Shown: positions 13,681 through 27,366 of the stretch, piece after piece | Numbering within the stretch: position 1 is the stretch's first letter | How the letters are laid out: the number at the start of each line of letters is the position of its first letter | Source of the DNA: Paralvinella palmiformis | Lineage: Eukaryota > Annelida > Polychaeta > Terebellida > Alvinellidae | Length of the DNA: 64,000 bases | Direction of reading: 5' to 3' | NCBI GenBank assembly: GCA_025642065.1 | Contig: JAODUP010000222.1 | Span: 124,001-188,000 of the forward strand | Position numbers and translations under genes: made by a program | Notes under the pieces: model-generated | Database searches by the model: none | Seen by the model: only the letters and a program-made list of their open reading frames with translations | What the model was told of the DNA's origin: nothing

Positions 13681-14936
13681 GACCCGAAAAGGTTTCGGAA
13701 TCTCTTTCCCAAAATGGAATTGATTCTCATTCGATCGTCGGAATTTGTTGTATTAATTGTTTTATTATACCTGAAATACCTTTCTATATCTAATCTATGA
13801 TTAAACAATATTTTAAGATTTCCTTGGTATGTTATTCGATAATTATTTCGAATATCATCATTTGTTTAATTTTTAACATATTTTGTCAATATATTTCGAT
13901 TACTTTCTTTATATTTGTTTTTGTAATTATTAACTCAATAATTAAAAAAAGGTTAATTTTGGTGACGTTATATATTTATTTATCGCTGTTTTATGTTTGT
14001 TGTTTCTAACGTAAGAAATATTCCATTAGTTTGCAAGTTTCCTTAAATTATTTAGTTTTGGTATCATAATTTATTTGTTTTACTACAATAACAAATATGT
14101 AATCTTTTATTGGCTGTTAAACATACTCGAGGTCATCCAGTGTTATAAATGTTGCACTCTAAAGGCTAATATTAAATAAAAGGAACCGAGATTTAAATTA
14201 TTCATTCAGATGGTCTACTGGGTTAGATTCAGCCTTCGATTTTTTAAGATATTGTCGAAGACATTTGTTGCTGAAATGGATCATATCATTCACAGTTTGT
14301 CATCAACAATGTACATCATTCCCAGTTTGAATTAACTGATTTAACCTCAGCCGGAGATATAACGACTAGGAATGATATCAGTCTCAACTTATATACTCGC
14401 CAACAGAGTTGGTATAGTTTGAATCCTACCAGCTCGGCAAGATATATACCAGCCCCGACTTCTATCGTGCCTTTGTTCTAAATAAGTCTCTCGGTGAACA
14501 TGAGCGCTACCGGTATGTAGTGCAGGTAGTACTGCGCTCTGCGGCAGTGCTCCAAGTTGGAGTTCAAATCTCGGTAATACCGGTGTTTTATGTTCTTTCC
14601 TGTCTGCCATCTATATTAAGTGTGATCAGTGCCACTGCTAAGCAAAACATTCACAACCCAAATGGAAGTTGTCATCTTCGCATTAATGTCGTATAATTTT
14701 CATCCTTATCTATCTACTGTCACACATCAATATTAGCTTATGTCAGATTCATGAGTCAGCAACAACATTTCATTTTTTATAAACATAACATCACAAGGTA
14801 TTAGCTTTGTAGCTTATAGAAGACGTCAAAATGTATTCATGTAAGGTTAAAGTCATTGGTCTAGCTTGTTGTCACAGGTACCAATCCGATACATCCTGAT
14901 ATTAGTTAATACAAGATAAATTGTCTTATTGAGTCG
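13681..14936. other. Non-coding, no gene seen
   Basis: Strongly T-rich after the satellite (13740-14110), then unremarkable unique sequence. Confidence 0.55.
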
Positions 14937-15100
14937 GTTTAGCTTCGATGTTGGTCACGTCTGGGATATATATGGTCAAGACACTACTTTCCAGGGAAAC
15001 ATCCCACAAATACAGGCACAAGTTGGATTCAAACCCATAACCCACAAGTTTTAAGCCCAATGATCTAACCTGGGCTAGGCTATCGGAGTACCCTGAAGCA
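14937..15100 (-). repeat. SINE family C copy
   Basis: Reverse complement: the family tail (ttagcttcgatgttggtc on the + strand) at the left, ggaaacatcccacaaatac in the middle, and a tRNA-like head with B-box remnant ggattcaaaccc on the right. Confidence 0.6.
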
Positions 15101-15332
15101 AATATAGCAAAAAAAGTTATAATGTTTGTCACTTAAAACGATACTTTGTATAATTCCACTGTATATTGTTTATTACAACTGTAGAAAAGACTAATTCTAG
15201 TCATTTTATATTTCAAAACGGCGATAAAAATATTACAGCACGTGAACATTTCAATTGCGCATGTGCAGAAATTCAAATCTTGAGCAGTAGAGAGAGATCA
15301 TGAGAATAATCCTGCTACCGCCCAAATCGAGA

Positions 15333-15525
15333 TATTGGTCAACTGCGCATGCTCGGATTAGAGGGTTAGGGACTGTTAGCATGCACGTAGTGAGCCCGTG
15401 GAAAAGACCTTTCGTGAGTTTGTTGCTTATTGGTCAACTGCCGATGCTCGGATTAGAGGGTTAGGGACTGTTAGCATGCATATAGTGAGCCCGTGGAACA
15501 GACCTTTCGTGACTTTATTACTTAG
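15333..15525. repeat. Tandem duplication of about 95 bp
   Basis: attggtcaactgc and ggattagagggttagggac, through tagtgagcccgtggaa and gacctttcgtga, occur twice, starting at 15333 and 15429, with few differences. Confidence 0.92.
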
Positions 15526-17007
15526 TTGACTGGTAGCAGGATATTTCCCTTGCGCGCTCTCGTAATGCTGTGCTATATATGGCATTCATAATGTTTGCCA
15601 ACACTGAGTATGCGTGCATATTCTGCTGTATAATTAATTAGCCACGTGGTGGCCAGCTCAAAGTGATCCGTGTAAATACAAAGTTATTAGGACGTTTCTA
15701 GCCACAACACACTTGTAAGTGATAGAGTCATTTCAGAGTAGTAGAATTATCTGAAATTGGTATTGGCCACTAAAGAATCGTCTAAAACTACTTTGTATCG
15801 TAAAATTACAACGGTCCAGATGTCTAGGAAAAGTAGATAGTCACGCCTGACCAATTCTAACAGTCGAGCCACTTTGTAAAGCCAAATATAAACAAAAATA
15901 AAGAAATATTATTTTAAAACAAAACATGAATATTATTAGACTAATACTGGATGTAGAAATGTGTTTAACTTAGAGTTAATTGATGATCTGAACAGATATA
16001 TGATTTTTTCAATACAGTAATGGACACTTCCACTTCACAGCTTAACCGCTTATGTGATTGGCCAGAGAGACCTTTCACACCTAAGTAGAAATCCTCATCT
16101 AGCAATGTCTGAAGAGCGTGGTATCTCTCACTTGGCTATATCTTTGGAGATCACTCGGCCCATTTAGCGGACTGGGTGTTTAAAAGTGGCTGTAAAACAT
16201 AAACATTTTACATTTTCAGTTTCCATGACACAATTGTAAACACATTTTTCCCATCAAACATGGAGCAATCTTGATGGCCTAAATGCCAGTGTGATTCACT
16301 TGATCGCAGACATCGTGTTTCAGATCCCGACCTAGTTATGACCGAAGGATGTTTCACCTTTTAATATAGCACAACACTATGAAACATAAACACGGAACTC
16401 GTATTAATGTCTGTGTGTACACTGTGGTGACAAGTGAATGACTCATTCAGTGATGTCCTTTCTTCTCTAATAGCAAACAAATCAAGACTTCTAGTATGAT
16501 GATTCAACTGAAGATGCAGCATGACCTGTCCACATGACGTGATGTCTATCAGATGGCTACATCGCATCTTATTTATGTTGAAATTATTGGAAATAATTGC
16601 CCAAAACGTGTAGTTTACGCCATCTGAATGACATCCTGTAATTAGTCCTCAAGCGCTGGACCAGACGGGCTCGTCGTGCCTAATGGAGTTCGTTGATGGG
16701 GAAAGATCCATTAGCTGTAGAGGTCAGTTTATAAGCGTAACTCGAGTCTTCGTGAAAAGGAAACTCCCAGCTACTTCAGCAGAGAAATAAGTGAAGCAAT
16801 AATTTTGCTGGCCCCGTTAAGTGTCATAGATTTGAGGACGAGTCAGGGCGTGTCTGTTGTAGGTAGGTCGGTAAGACTTCTAGAAATGGTGATGTCGTTG
16901 ATTGTGTGTATTCGATGGTAGCAGATGCTTACTTTATAATTGTGTTTGTCTCTCGTCAGGAACTATCTCTCCACCTCTGACTAAACATTGCCTTAGGTAC
17001 AACGCTT

Positions 17008-17047
<40 letters not shown>

Positions 17048-17438
17048 TTTAGAATGATTATGATGCGGGTGTGTCTATTATCTGCCTTTGACAATATCCG
17101 TCAATCAATATGGAGAAAATGTTTCTATCGTCAGGTTTGATGCCTGCCAAATTAAATTTTGTTTGTTCAAATTTTATAAATTAATTTATAAAGTAAGTAG
17201 GTGTTATTAAATTTAGTATCATTTATGATAAACTTGACAGATTAGTTTACTTTCAGGATATATTTAAAATGCCACATAAATTAACATCAGGATTCGGTAA
17301 CATTGCCACTTTGGGTATAAGACAGTATAGTATGTCTTTCTTAGTTTTGGAAGCTGATAAATAACGCGTAGTCTGTTTGATTATTATTAAATGATTAGGA
17401 TATTTGTAATGTCTGAGTATTTTATGTTTTTATCACAG

Positions 17439-17469
<31 letters not shown>

Positions 17470-18589
17470 TGTGTGTGTGTGTGTGTGTGTGTGTCCATCT
17501 ATGTATCATAATCATAGTATAAATATATGATAATTTTGAACAAATTTTGTATTTAACATTCAGTTTTGTTCAGCAAGGCAGCACACATCCTTCTCATCTT
17601 GTCTAGTTCTGATATGACAGTTATAAATATAGATGAGACCATAAGGCTGTTAAAAGCCTATTATCTATTTAACACATCCTGCAGGTTTGTTTACATTTTA
17701 GCTCGCTAGGATTGCTTCTTGCGTCCTTAACTGCCCGTTGATACACAGTCAGCACCGATCAGCGGGAGGCATCATATTCACGTCGTTTATTTACGTAAAG
17801 GAAGCTAACTCTTTAAGGTCGACTACTCCGGTGTGAAAACTACGGATCCGTTGATACTCGGCGTTAAAACATCACTACCAGTAGCTAACCCTTGTCATGA
17901 AACGGAGATATTTATGAGTGGCTCCTGAAGATTTCACGCTAAAATGCCCCGATGGATAAAATGCCTCGATGAAACTTTAAAACAATGACTGTCATGTTGT
18001 ATAAAATACAACCAGGGAAAGGGCATATTACGATGTTCATTGTAACTGTAAGATTCTGTGTAATTCAGAAACCAGCCAAAATCAGTATTTTTTTTTTCTA
18101 ACCTAGAAACTATGGGATTCAAATACGTGATAAATGATCCTCCCTCCATATAAAATTGTGGGACTTTCACCAAAAATAGTTGGCAAAGCCCCCCATAATA
18201 TGAATTGCTAACACATTGCTACATTGGCAGTTAATGCAGCATATATTAATTAATGTGACATTTATGTTTTTAATAAGTCATCTTTCAGTAGATATAGTGA
18301 TGTAATACACCATTTAGTAATATTACTAATATCGGACATTTAGTTCTGAATTAAAAAAAACTTAATTTATTTAATTGACAATTTGGGTTGTTATTTTAAC
18401 ATGAGGTTGAGTGTACTTCTGGTTTAAAATTTGTATTTGGATCTGGCCATCATTTTGATTTATGACATGATAATGGTGTCATAATGGAGAAGTGTCATTA
18501 AATTGTATTGATAATGGAACTATAAGTTGTTAATTGTCTGTTGGTGTCTTATCTATAGATAAGTGGATTAACGTATATTGCATTAAAGT
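15526..18589. other. Non-coding, no gene seen
   Basis: Unique sequence with (GT)n at 17011-17047, (AT)n and (GT)n at 17440-17495, and an old SINE-B fragment at 16128. GC-richer pieces at 16620-16990 and 17690-17900 are unassigned. Confidence 0.5.
16128..16205 (+). repeat. SINE family B, old body fragment
   Basis: Diverged match: tttggagatcactcggccc ... gtggctgtaaaacataaac. No head remains. Confidence 0.6.
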
Positions 18590-18885
18590 GGGGGTGATGT
18601 TATACTGATAATGGGAGTCTGGTATGATGTTATTTTGACAGTGAGAGTTTGGTGTGATTTTATACTGATAAAATGGGCCTGGTATGATGTTATACTGATA
18701 ATGGGAGTATGGTTAATGTTATACTGATAAGGAAATTCTGGTTTGATGTTATACTGATAAGGGGATTCTGGCGTGATGTTATACCGATAAGGGGATTCTG
18801 GTGTGATGGTATACTGATAAGGAGATTCTGGTTTGATGTTATACTGATAAGGGGATTCTGGTGTGATGTTATGCTGATTATGGGA
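18590..18885. repeat. 30-bp minisatellite
   Basis: Unit gatgttatactgataagggg followed by attctggtgt. The first copies are diverged and those after 18715 are regular. Confidence 0.9.
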
Positions 18886-18952
18886 AACAAGTGTTAGTTG
18901 GTGTTATAATAATCTGGTTATGTTATATTGATACTAGTATTTTAGTGATATA

Positions 18953-19118
18953 TCAGTGAGTGAGTGGTTTTGTTTACCCTGGACGCTAAGGTCACAATTA
19001 AATTATGTCAGTGAATGGAAACTGCCCAGAGAAATATCTTAAAAATACAGATATAACTGGGTTTTGAACCCTAAAGTCAAGGTTTGTATCGTAGCGCTCT
19101 AACCACTTGACAGTGGTA
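18953..19118 (-). repeat. SINE family C, diverged copy
   Basis: The left end shows (gtga)n and accctggacgctaaggtc. The right end shows a B-box-like gggttttgaaccct and a degenerate A box (gcgctctaaccacttga). The order agrees with family C in reverse. Confidence 0.5.
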
Positions 19119-19532
19119 TATAATGGTGACAATGTTGTGGGAATAATAGGGAAGATTGAAAAACATATCTGTAATTTGTATTAGTGTATGTGTGTTTGTG
19201 TGTGTGCTTGTGTGTGTTTGCGTGCGTGTTTAGTTCCAAGACCTGGAGGGGGAGTAGTGTGATGCGGCAGTAGGCAGTACCGAGGGAGCCATTACCATTT
19301 GTGTCTGGTTGCCATGGTTATTGAATCAACTAATGTAGTCGGGCATCAGGTGTTCATATGTGAGAAGTAAATTTCTGCCCTGCCGGCCCTGAAGATGCCT
19401 CCCTCCCCTCCCCGGGCCATCACCACCAGCCAGCTACTGGTGTGGACATGGCCCAGAGGGCAGCCTAACTGCTCACCTCTGTATATATACACACACACCC
19501 AAACGCACATAGACAGATATATAGTACACACT

Positions 19533-19563
<31 letters not shown>

Positions 19564-20471
19564 GTCACTTCTGATATGTACTCAACAGAAAACTGTCTCA
19601 TCATTGAGTGCCCCAGGCCAGCTGCTCCAGTAATGACACGATTTGATGGTCTATAAACACAGAACATGATTGCTGTATGATGGAGACATATTTGGTTGTC
19701 CAGTCATACTTAGCTTATATAGGGAACATTGTGGTGATTGTAGCATTTGTCACCGACATCAGATCAAGTTCGTGGGTATGGTTTAGTAGTGTACCAAAAG
19801 GCACTGGCACGTGGAATCACCAATCATGAATACATCGCCTCTGGGTGAATCATCAGTTTGCTTAAGCTTTATATATGACTTCATGCTCCACCCTTTCTCT
19901 CTCTCTCTCAGGTGTGTGCGCGTGTACGTGTGCGTGTGTGGAATTGAGCAGTTTTATTAATGTGGGCCTTTTTTCTGAATGAGTTAGTGAGTCAGTTAGT
20001 CCGTCGGTCAGTCAGATTGGAGAGGGGGATTAGAGTGAGAGACCTTTGATGTGATGACATCTATTACAAACTATATGCCACTAGCTATAGTTATCCTAAG
20101 TCCAACACATCAGATGTCTTGAGGCTCTCTAAGTCTTTGATATTTACAATAAGTTGTATTTACCTTAAACGTCCAGGAAATTACTCTTTTAGATAGATAA
20201 GTGATCTATATAGTGATAGAACTGTGTCTCTCTGACCTCCAGATAACTATATATATATATTGTTAGTATCATAAGCTTCCGATGGCCCGGATATGTAGTA
20301 TGGATTACTACCCCACATGGATCCTACTGTCACGTAATATTCCCAAATTACCCAATATTAATATTACTTATTGTCCCTATTGTCTTGTTAAAATTGTCTC
20401 CAATTTCTTGTCAGAAAGGAGGCACCAGTAAATGTTGTATTTCTTGTGATGTATCATGATGGACTATCATC

Positions 20472-20514
<43 letters not shown>

Positions 20515-20517
<3 letters not shown>

Positions 20518-20895
20518 TACTGAAACTATCCCACATATATAATACGGAGACTATCTCACATATATCACAGTGAGATCATCCTACATGTACTACACTGAGT
20601 CTATCCCACATATATTGCACTGATTCTATCCCACACATATTACACTGAGTCTAATATAATCCCACGTATATTACACTGAGACTATCCTACATATATTTCC
20701 CCGAGTCTATCCGACATATATTACACTGAGTCTATCCCACATATATTTCCCCGAGTCTATCCGACATATATTACACTGAGTCTATTCCACATATATTACT
20801 CTGAGTCTAATATAATACCACATATATTACACTGAGTCTATCCCACATATATTACACTAAGTCTATCCAACATATTTCACACTGAGAATAACACA
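20515..20895. repeat. 25-bp minisatellite
   Basis: Unit cccacatatattacactgag plus tctat, about 15 variable copies, directly following an (AT)n tract at 20476-20514. Confidence 0.9.
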
Positions 20896-21399
20896 TATTA
20901 GTGCTCATGCTATTCAACTTATAATTATTTATTATTTGAAGATGAAAAGATATCAGTTTGGCATTTATGTTTAAATATTTGTGCAACACACCCACACACA
21001 GTGTATATGTGTGTGTGTGTGAGAGAGAGACTGTAACTTAAGTTTCAGATAAATATCCTATTCAGCGGATTTATTATTGAGAATTTTCATATTGGAAATA
21101 TATTTTATTCAATTCGTATCAACCCAATATGATTTTGTTATGGTGTATCTGTAATTCAATATTTAATTATGTTAAAACATATTTGATTTAGATCTTTTTG
21201 AAAAGCAGTCACAAACTTTGACCTTTATAACATATTTTTCTCTCTCTGTATTTAATCTTTTTAGGTGAAAAAAAAGAATGAAATAAAGAAATGTTACATC
21301 AATTCTACAAATTTGACTCACCTTCAAGGTAATACTTTTCATTTAATAATTTATTTCATTACCACACAATATCACGTAGAGTTTCTTTAATGTGGATAC

Positions 21400-22180
21400 T
21401 GGTTTATTTAGTGTGTGTTCTTAGATTTGTTTAGTATGGGTATTGATTAGTTTAGGGTGGGTAATGATTTGTTTAGTGTAAGTAATGATTTGCTCAGTGT
21501 GGGTAATGATTTGTTTAGTGTAAGTAATGATTAGTTCAGTGTGGCTAATGATTTGTTTAGTGTAGGTAATGATTAGTTCAGTGTGGCTAATGATTTGTTT
21601 AGTGTAGGTAATGATTTGTTTAGTGTAAGTAATGATTAGTTCAGTGTGGCTAATGATTTGTTTAGTGTAGGTAATGATTTGTTTAGTGTGGGTAATGATT
21701 TGTTTAGTGTGGGTAATGATTTGTTTAGTGTGGGCAATGATTTGTTTAGTGTGGGTAATGATTTGTTTATTGTGGGTAATGATTAGTTCAGTGTGGCTAA
21801 TGATTTGTTTAGTGTAGGTAATGATTTGTTTAGTGTGGGTAATGATTTGTTTAGTGTGGGTAATGATTTGTTTAGTGTGGGCAATGATTTGTTTAGTGTG
21901 GGTAATGATTTGTTTAGTGTGGGCAATGATTTGTTTAGTGTGGGCAATGATTTGTTTAGTATGGGCAATGATTTGTTTAGTGTGGGTAATGATTTGTTTA
22001 GTATGGGTAATGATTTGTTTAGTGTGGGTAATGATTTGTTTAGTATGGGCAATGATTTGTTTAGTGTGGGTAATGATATGTTTAGTATGGGTAATGATTT
22101 GTTTAGTGTGGGTAATGATTTGTTTAGTGTGGGCAACGATTTGTTTAGTGTGGGTAATGATTTGTTTAGTGTGGTTACTC
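21400..22180. repeat. 21-bp minisatellite, about 37 copies
   Basis: Unit gggtaatgatttgtttagtg plus t. It is well preserved after about 21660 and more varied before. Because 21 is divisible by three, several frames stay open and give false heptapeptide-repeat proteins on both strands. Confidence 0.95.
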
Positions 22181-22189
22181 TGGTTATTT

Positions 22190-25100
22190 ATGGTAGTGGG
22201 TTAATATATAACTGTCAGGGCCGAAATCCAAATATGAATCATCTTCAAATCTTGACCTGAAGTTTAATGCGCTATCAAATGTTGTAAAGATTGAACTTTA
22301 AATTGAGGTTTCCATATTGTCAGATTTAGTTTGTGTTTAATATTTATTGTTATCAGCTACAGATGGATTATTTCTTTTATGATATATTTTATATAACTAT
22401 ATATATTACTCATTTAGTGTCAGTCAATATAAGTCCTAATCTAGTTGTACACATTTTCTGGGTATATATTATACATCGTTGCTGGTGCATTTATCATATC
22501 TTCTCAGATCACAATTTTGAGTAATATTGTAAGAACTAAAAAATTTTAAATGTGAAATATATATAATTTGTATGATATCCAAATATCTATGATGTTGATG
22601 TACAGTATGTGGGGGTGACACTAAATTATTAAAATATAAATTACTAATACATGTATATTCAAAGATACTGATATTATTGCCTAATGTTCTCCCTCAATCT
22701 AATATATATATATATATATCAGTAATAATGTATTATCCTCTAAATATTATCATATTTTATATTTGTTATGTTTTTCCATATCTTGTATCCCAGAAATATT
22801 TCTTATATATTTCCTACCGGCTATATTAGTTAGGCTTTTATATTTCTATCGGATTCACAAATATGTTGCTAAAATGCCCACAATTCTTAAAGGGTCATTT
22901 CCGTGATAATTTAGTTTTATAGATAAGTTGTTCTAATTTTATATCGGCATAAAATTCTATTCTATATGCATATATGAAGAAAATGTCAATATCTCTGGAA
23001 TTGAATCTCAGGCTCCTAGAAGTAATGTTCAAGCTAAACTGAAAATTGTTAAATTTTGAAGTTTTACGGAAACGATATCGAATAATTTCATCAATAATTA
23101 AATCGAAGGAGAAATCTCGTTCGATATATTCGTCATCTGATGTTGCATAAATTTAAAGGCCATCTTACTGAATGGATTAAATACCCGAAGTGTTATCAAT
23201 GAGTTTCTCAAAATATTGCCGACTAATTTGAGAATCAGAAAGAGAAACAATTGTTTAGAGAATGATGAGACCTAACAGATATCAAGACAAAGAGAATTTT
23301 TATATTGTTATCTGCTACTCGGGTCAAAATTTCATTACGTTTTTACCTTCTTGTTGTAGTTGGCCATTTTTTGTTATTGAGCCGACTTTTATTTTGGGAT
23401 CCTGAGATGGATATTATCTGGATCGGACAATATTAGCTGGATCAGTTTTCACTTTAGTTACAGTTGATCTCATTTTTACATTTGTTTTATCTGTTCTCTG
23501 TTACTTTGTGTAAATGTTGGAATTATTATAAACCTTTTCTCTTTTATTGTTCTATATTTGTAAACATCTACTCATCTTGTTCATTTGATGGTAATAGGAC
23601 TGTTTTTACTGTTTGTGGTTTATCTTTGTTTTGTTCCTTTGTATATTTTTGTTATTAAATCTTCACGATCTCATTGTATCTTTATTACCTCCATCTTTAT
23701 TGGTGCTCTTGTTTATCTAGCCACGATTCTGATTCTGTGGGATCTGAGTCTGTCACTCCCAGTTTAGTTTGTTTTCGGTATTCTCCACATTTTATCCGGA
23801 TCAGATTTTAATTCATTGATAACTCTTCCTGATCCACCTATGCCATTCATGATCACCTTATTTAAAGCCATCCCTATCTTTTTAATATATATATTTTTTT
23901 TAACTTTCCGTAATTTACCTGAAACAAAAATTGACAAAATCATAATGGCTACTCTTGATATGTGATAGTACCTGTAGATGATGGCCCCTATTATTTCAAT
24001 AAATTAACTTGAATAAATAAACTTGCTACACTTCAGAACAGGAAGTTAGCAACATTCTGAATGAGCTGATGAAATTATCAAATAAACAATGGAACAAGGA
24101 ATTCTTGTAGTACAGACATACTATTATAAAAGAATGGATGGCTTTCTTCAAATTTAAGGAATAAAGGAATCCTTAATAGCTTAGATGTTTATAAACAGTT
24201 AAATAAATGATACATGACTTAATTTTTGTAATATTAGAGTAACACAATTAAAAAGAATCTCATATCTCACCAAGGTTATTGTCAGTGGCCTATCAGAATA
24301 GTGTATGTAATAATATTATTATAATATTAGGTTTGTGTTTTGATTTATTTAGGTCAAAGGTTCACATCAGACTCTCCAGGGATATACAATTGTAAACATT
24401 TAATAGTTACATAATCTTGTTATTAACGTGTACTTGTTAATATTCTATAAAGACCATTCACTAATGGATGTTATTTTATACGTTCTGATTTAATTTAGGT
24501 GTTCATGAGAAGTAAAGCTGACAGTTCTAAGCTTACACGTGGATGATAATATTAAATTGTATTGAAACAAAATAACTTTATAAATGGAGAAAATAAATCA
24601 CAGTAATAGCTAATAGATCACGAGATAAACAGTACAATGATAATATAATTTATTACAAAGATTCATCCTTATGATCGCTTGAAAGAACATTCCAAGAACC
24701 TATAGATCTAAAAAAAAAATCATACACCATCCATAAACATTAGAGTTCAAGAATTGCTGAATAATATTTAGTTAGATTTTTTTACCGAGAACAAAATGCG
24801 AAACAGGTAGTTTGGGCATATATATATATATATATATATATATAAGTTATTTTCTTGGATGAAATAGCAACATTTAAAAGCATTAATTGTACCGTTATAA
24901 TTCAATACCATTATAGTACGTAGTCAGGTAGTATTGTGGTATAAAAATACATAATGAAAATTGACTATTCTATAAGAAAGTTCGTGTTATTGCATTAATC
25001 AATCTAATAATGTAAACCTGACACCAAAATACATTATACATCAAGCATATTTGCACCATAGCAATAAGTGGAAGTTTTTTGTTTCTATTTGGGCTAATAG

Positions 25101-25495
25101 CTTATTCTACTTTAGTTTTTATATTCGCTTATTACGGGGATTGTATGTGAGACAGCGTAATCCATTCCAGATCAAATTCTAAATCGAATATTCGTGCATG
25201 TAATCACTTTTTTGTCCAGTGTGTTTTATTCCTTTTTGTTGTCCAACTAAATAATTGAACTAAGAACGCGTTTTCTATCATTGGTCGTTTGTGTAGAAGT
25301 AACAACCAGGCCTATAAAGCGCATGCGTGAACTGTCGAAACTATTTTCCAGTAATGTGATTGGTCGACGAGATAAAAGCGTGAGAGTTTTGTATTAGACG
25401 GTTGAGTGGTTTAAGAGCAGCAGCATACTAGTGTTGTTTTTAGAACAGCTTTAATAAGTTTTCAAGTGTGACCACCTTAAAGCACCACGTAGACT
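22190..25495. other. AT-rich non-coding, no gene seen
   Basis: Low-complexity T-rich frames at 22333 and 23464 read as runs of F, I, Y and L and are not convincing. (AT)n lies at 24819-24843. Near 25311 there is cctataaagcgcatgcgtg, a TATA-like box beside an NRF1-like site; no exon follows, and a LINE fragment starts about 180 bases later. Confidence 0.5.
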
Positions 25496-25960
25496 GTTCG
25501 CCATTATGGTACGACCACACATAGAATATGGAAATGTGATCTTGCACCCAAGATTTAGGCGTGATAGGGTTGAAATAGAAAAAAAATCAGAGACGGGTCA
25601 CCAAACTAATACAAGAGCTAGAGCATCTCCCATACGAAAAGTGGCCAAGAAGCCTAAGATTACCATCACTGCAACACTGTAAGAGAAGAGGGGATATGAT
25701 GCAGACATAAGATCTTAAATGGACACGACGGAGTAGATAGAAAGATATTCATCGAGTTAAGTTCTTGATCAACAACCTGAAGACACAGCCAGAAGCTAGT
25801 GAAAAAAGCTAGGTTTGGAATTAGGCAGTCAGTCTTTAGCCAGAGAGTCGTAAACGACTGGAACTCGCTGCCAGCTGAAGTAATCGAAAGCCCATCACTA
25901 AATAGTTTTAAGTCTAGGTTGGACAAGTTTTGGCTTGCGGAGCAATACAATTTGCCATGA
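25496..25960 (+). pseudogene. 3' end of a non-LTR retrotransposon (LINE) reverse-transcriptase ORF
   Basis: Across shifting frames the + strand reads VRPHIEYGNV, then RRVTKLIQELEHLPYEKWP and LRLPSLQHCKRRGDMMQ, then FSQRVVNDWNSLPAEVIESP and SFKSRLDKFW, ending at TGA 25958-25960. This is the typical carboxyl end of CR1/Jockey-like LINE polyproteins, past the reverse transcriptase fingers and palm. Frameshifts and the missing upstream part make it a dead 5'-truncated copy. An aataaa follows at about 25974-25979, consistent with the element's own 3' end. Confidence 0.85.
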
Positions 25961-27366
25961 TCGTTCTGATTTAAATAAAGAGTACCAGTCAAGACCGGAA
26001 TAAACAATCAAGCAATGCCTCTACATTCCGTATATCCGGCATCAAGTTATCTTTTAGTTGATTGGGTGTTGGGGAGCCTGTTGAATATTGTTAGATAGAC
26101 AGGCATTGTTACGCCAAGAAAGGATTTTCCGATTATCGCAAAGGAGAGCAGGAGGCAGCCATTACTCATACTGCTACTGTTAGATCTATACAGATCTAAT
26201 TCTAAATAACGTTCAGGTTTTTATTATACACTATATGTTTGAACCATATAGCATACAATCAACGGTTTATGTTTTAACACCTAGTCATGTTGATCTATTG
26301 CAATCAATAGACCGATCCAGGCGAAATGCGTTGCATCGGTTACGAACTGCGGTCTCTGGTTAGAAAAAGCTATTGCCCCCCCCCCCACCCCGTTAATAAT
26401 AGGGGTTGGCAACTTTTCACTAACGGTAAATACTGGAAATCTTTCAGCAAATTATTTGATATTACACGGAGACTGAGACTAGTATTTCAGTTGAACGACT
26501 GTGTCTTTCTAAAGGATTTAACGCAAAACTTATCAGGATATAACCCAATGATTAAACAGACCGATTTCCCTTCCCCCCCAGATGAATGCACCGCTAAGTC
26601 TTCATTATTCATGTTGACTCCTAGGGGATTTTTAGCATGGGTTTCAATAGATTAAATAAATTATTTTAAAATTAAACTTTTAGCTGAAAGTAAATTGATT
26701 TTAATGAAGATTTTTTTAAATATTTCATGTAAAGTTTGGGAAATATTATATTTATTTGTAGCTGAGATCCAATCATATATGTATCACCTGTATATTATTA
26801 AATAAAAAATGTAATACATTAGAGTATTAACACTCTTGACATTTACATGTAGTAAACATTGCACGAATGGCTGATTTAGAAAATAAAACAGTTCACTTTC
26901 AATACAAGATATGATGCATAAATACCAACTGATGTTACAATAATAGGAATCACCCATTGAATTATAATCTATGTGATCATTGATTTTTATCTGTTTATAT
27001 CGTCAGATGGCAACGGTTCTACAAAAAAAATTGAATTTGACAGGCCGGACCATGACACTGAACGTTACTTTTTTTAGTGGCTTATATCTATTGCATGAAG
27101 TTTATGCCATTCTTATTAAAGGCAAAATTATGATCTGGAGATCACATACCCTTAATGGACTATAAATAAAATCCAAATATAGCTGGTAAATACCCTAAAT
27201 ACAGCTTTTCAGTAAGATATTTATCGGCCACTACACGCGTAAATCGCTATAGAACACAGTGATTTTAAGACTTCTAACCCGAGACCGTAGTGTGAAATTC
27301 AGCCGCATGGTGGCGCCATGGGTAATTTAATCGGTCTTATAAATGGTGTTAGATAATACTATTATC

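Noticed and set aside
21783..22260. Heptapeptide-repeat proteins on both strands
   Set aside because: Artefact of a 21-bp tandem repeat, with no start context, splice sites or flanking coding sequence.
25666..26007. 113-codon frame on the minus strand
   Set aside because: Antisense shadow of the LINE polyprotein end, which reads clearly on the plus strand.
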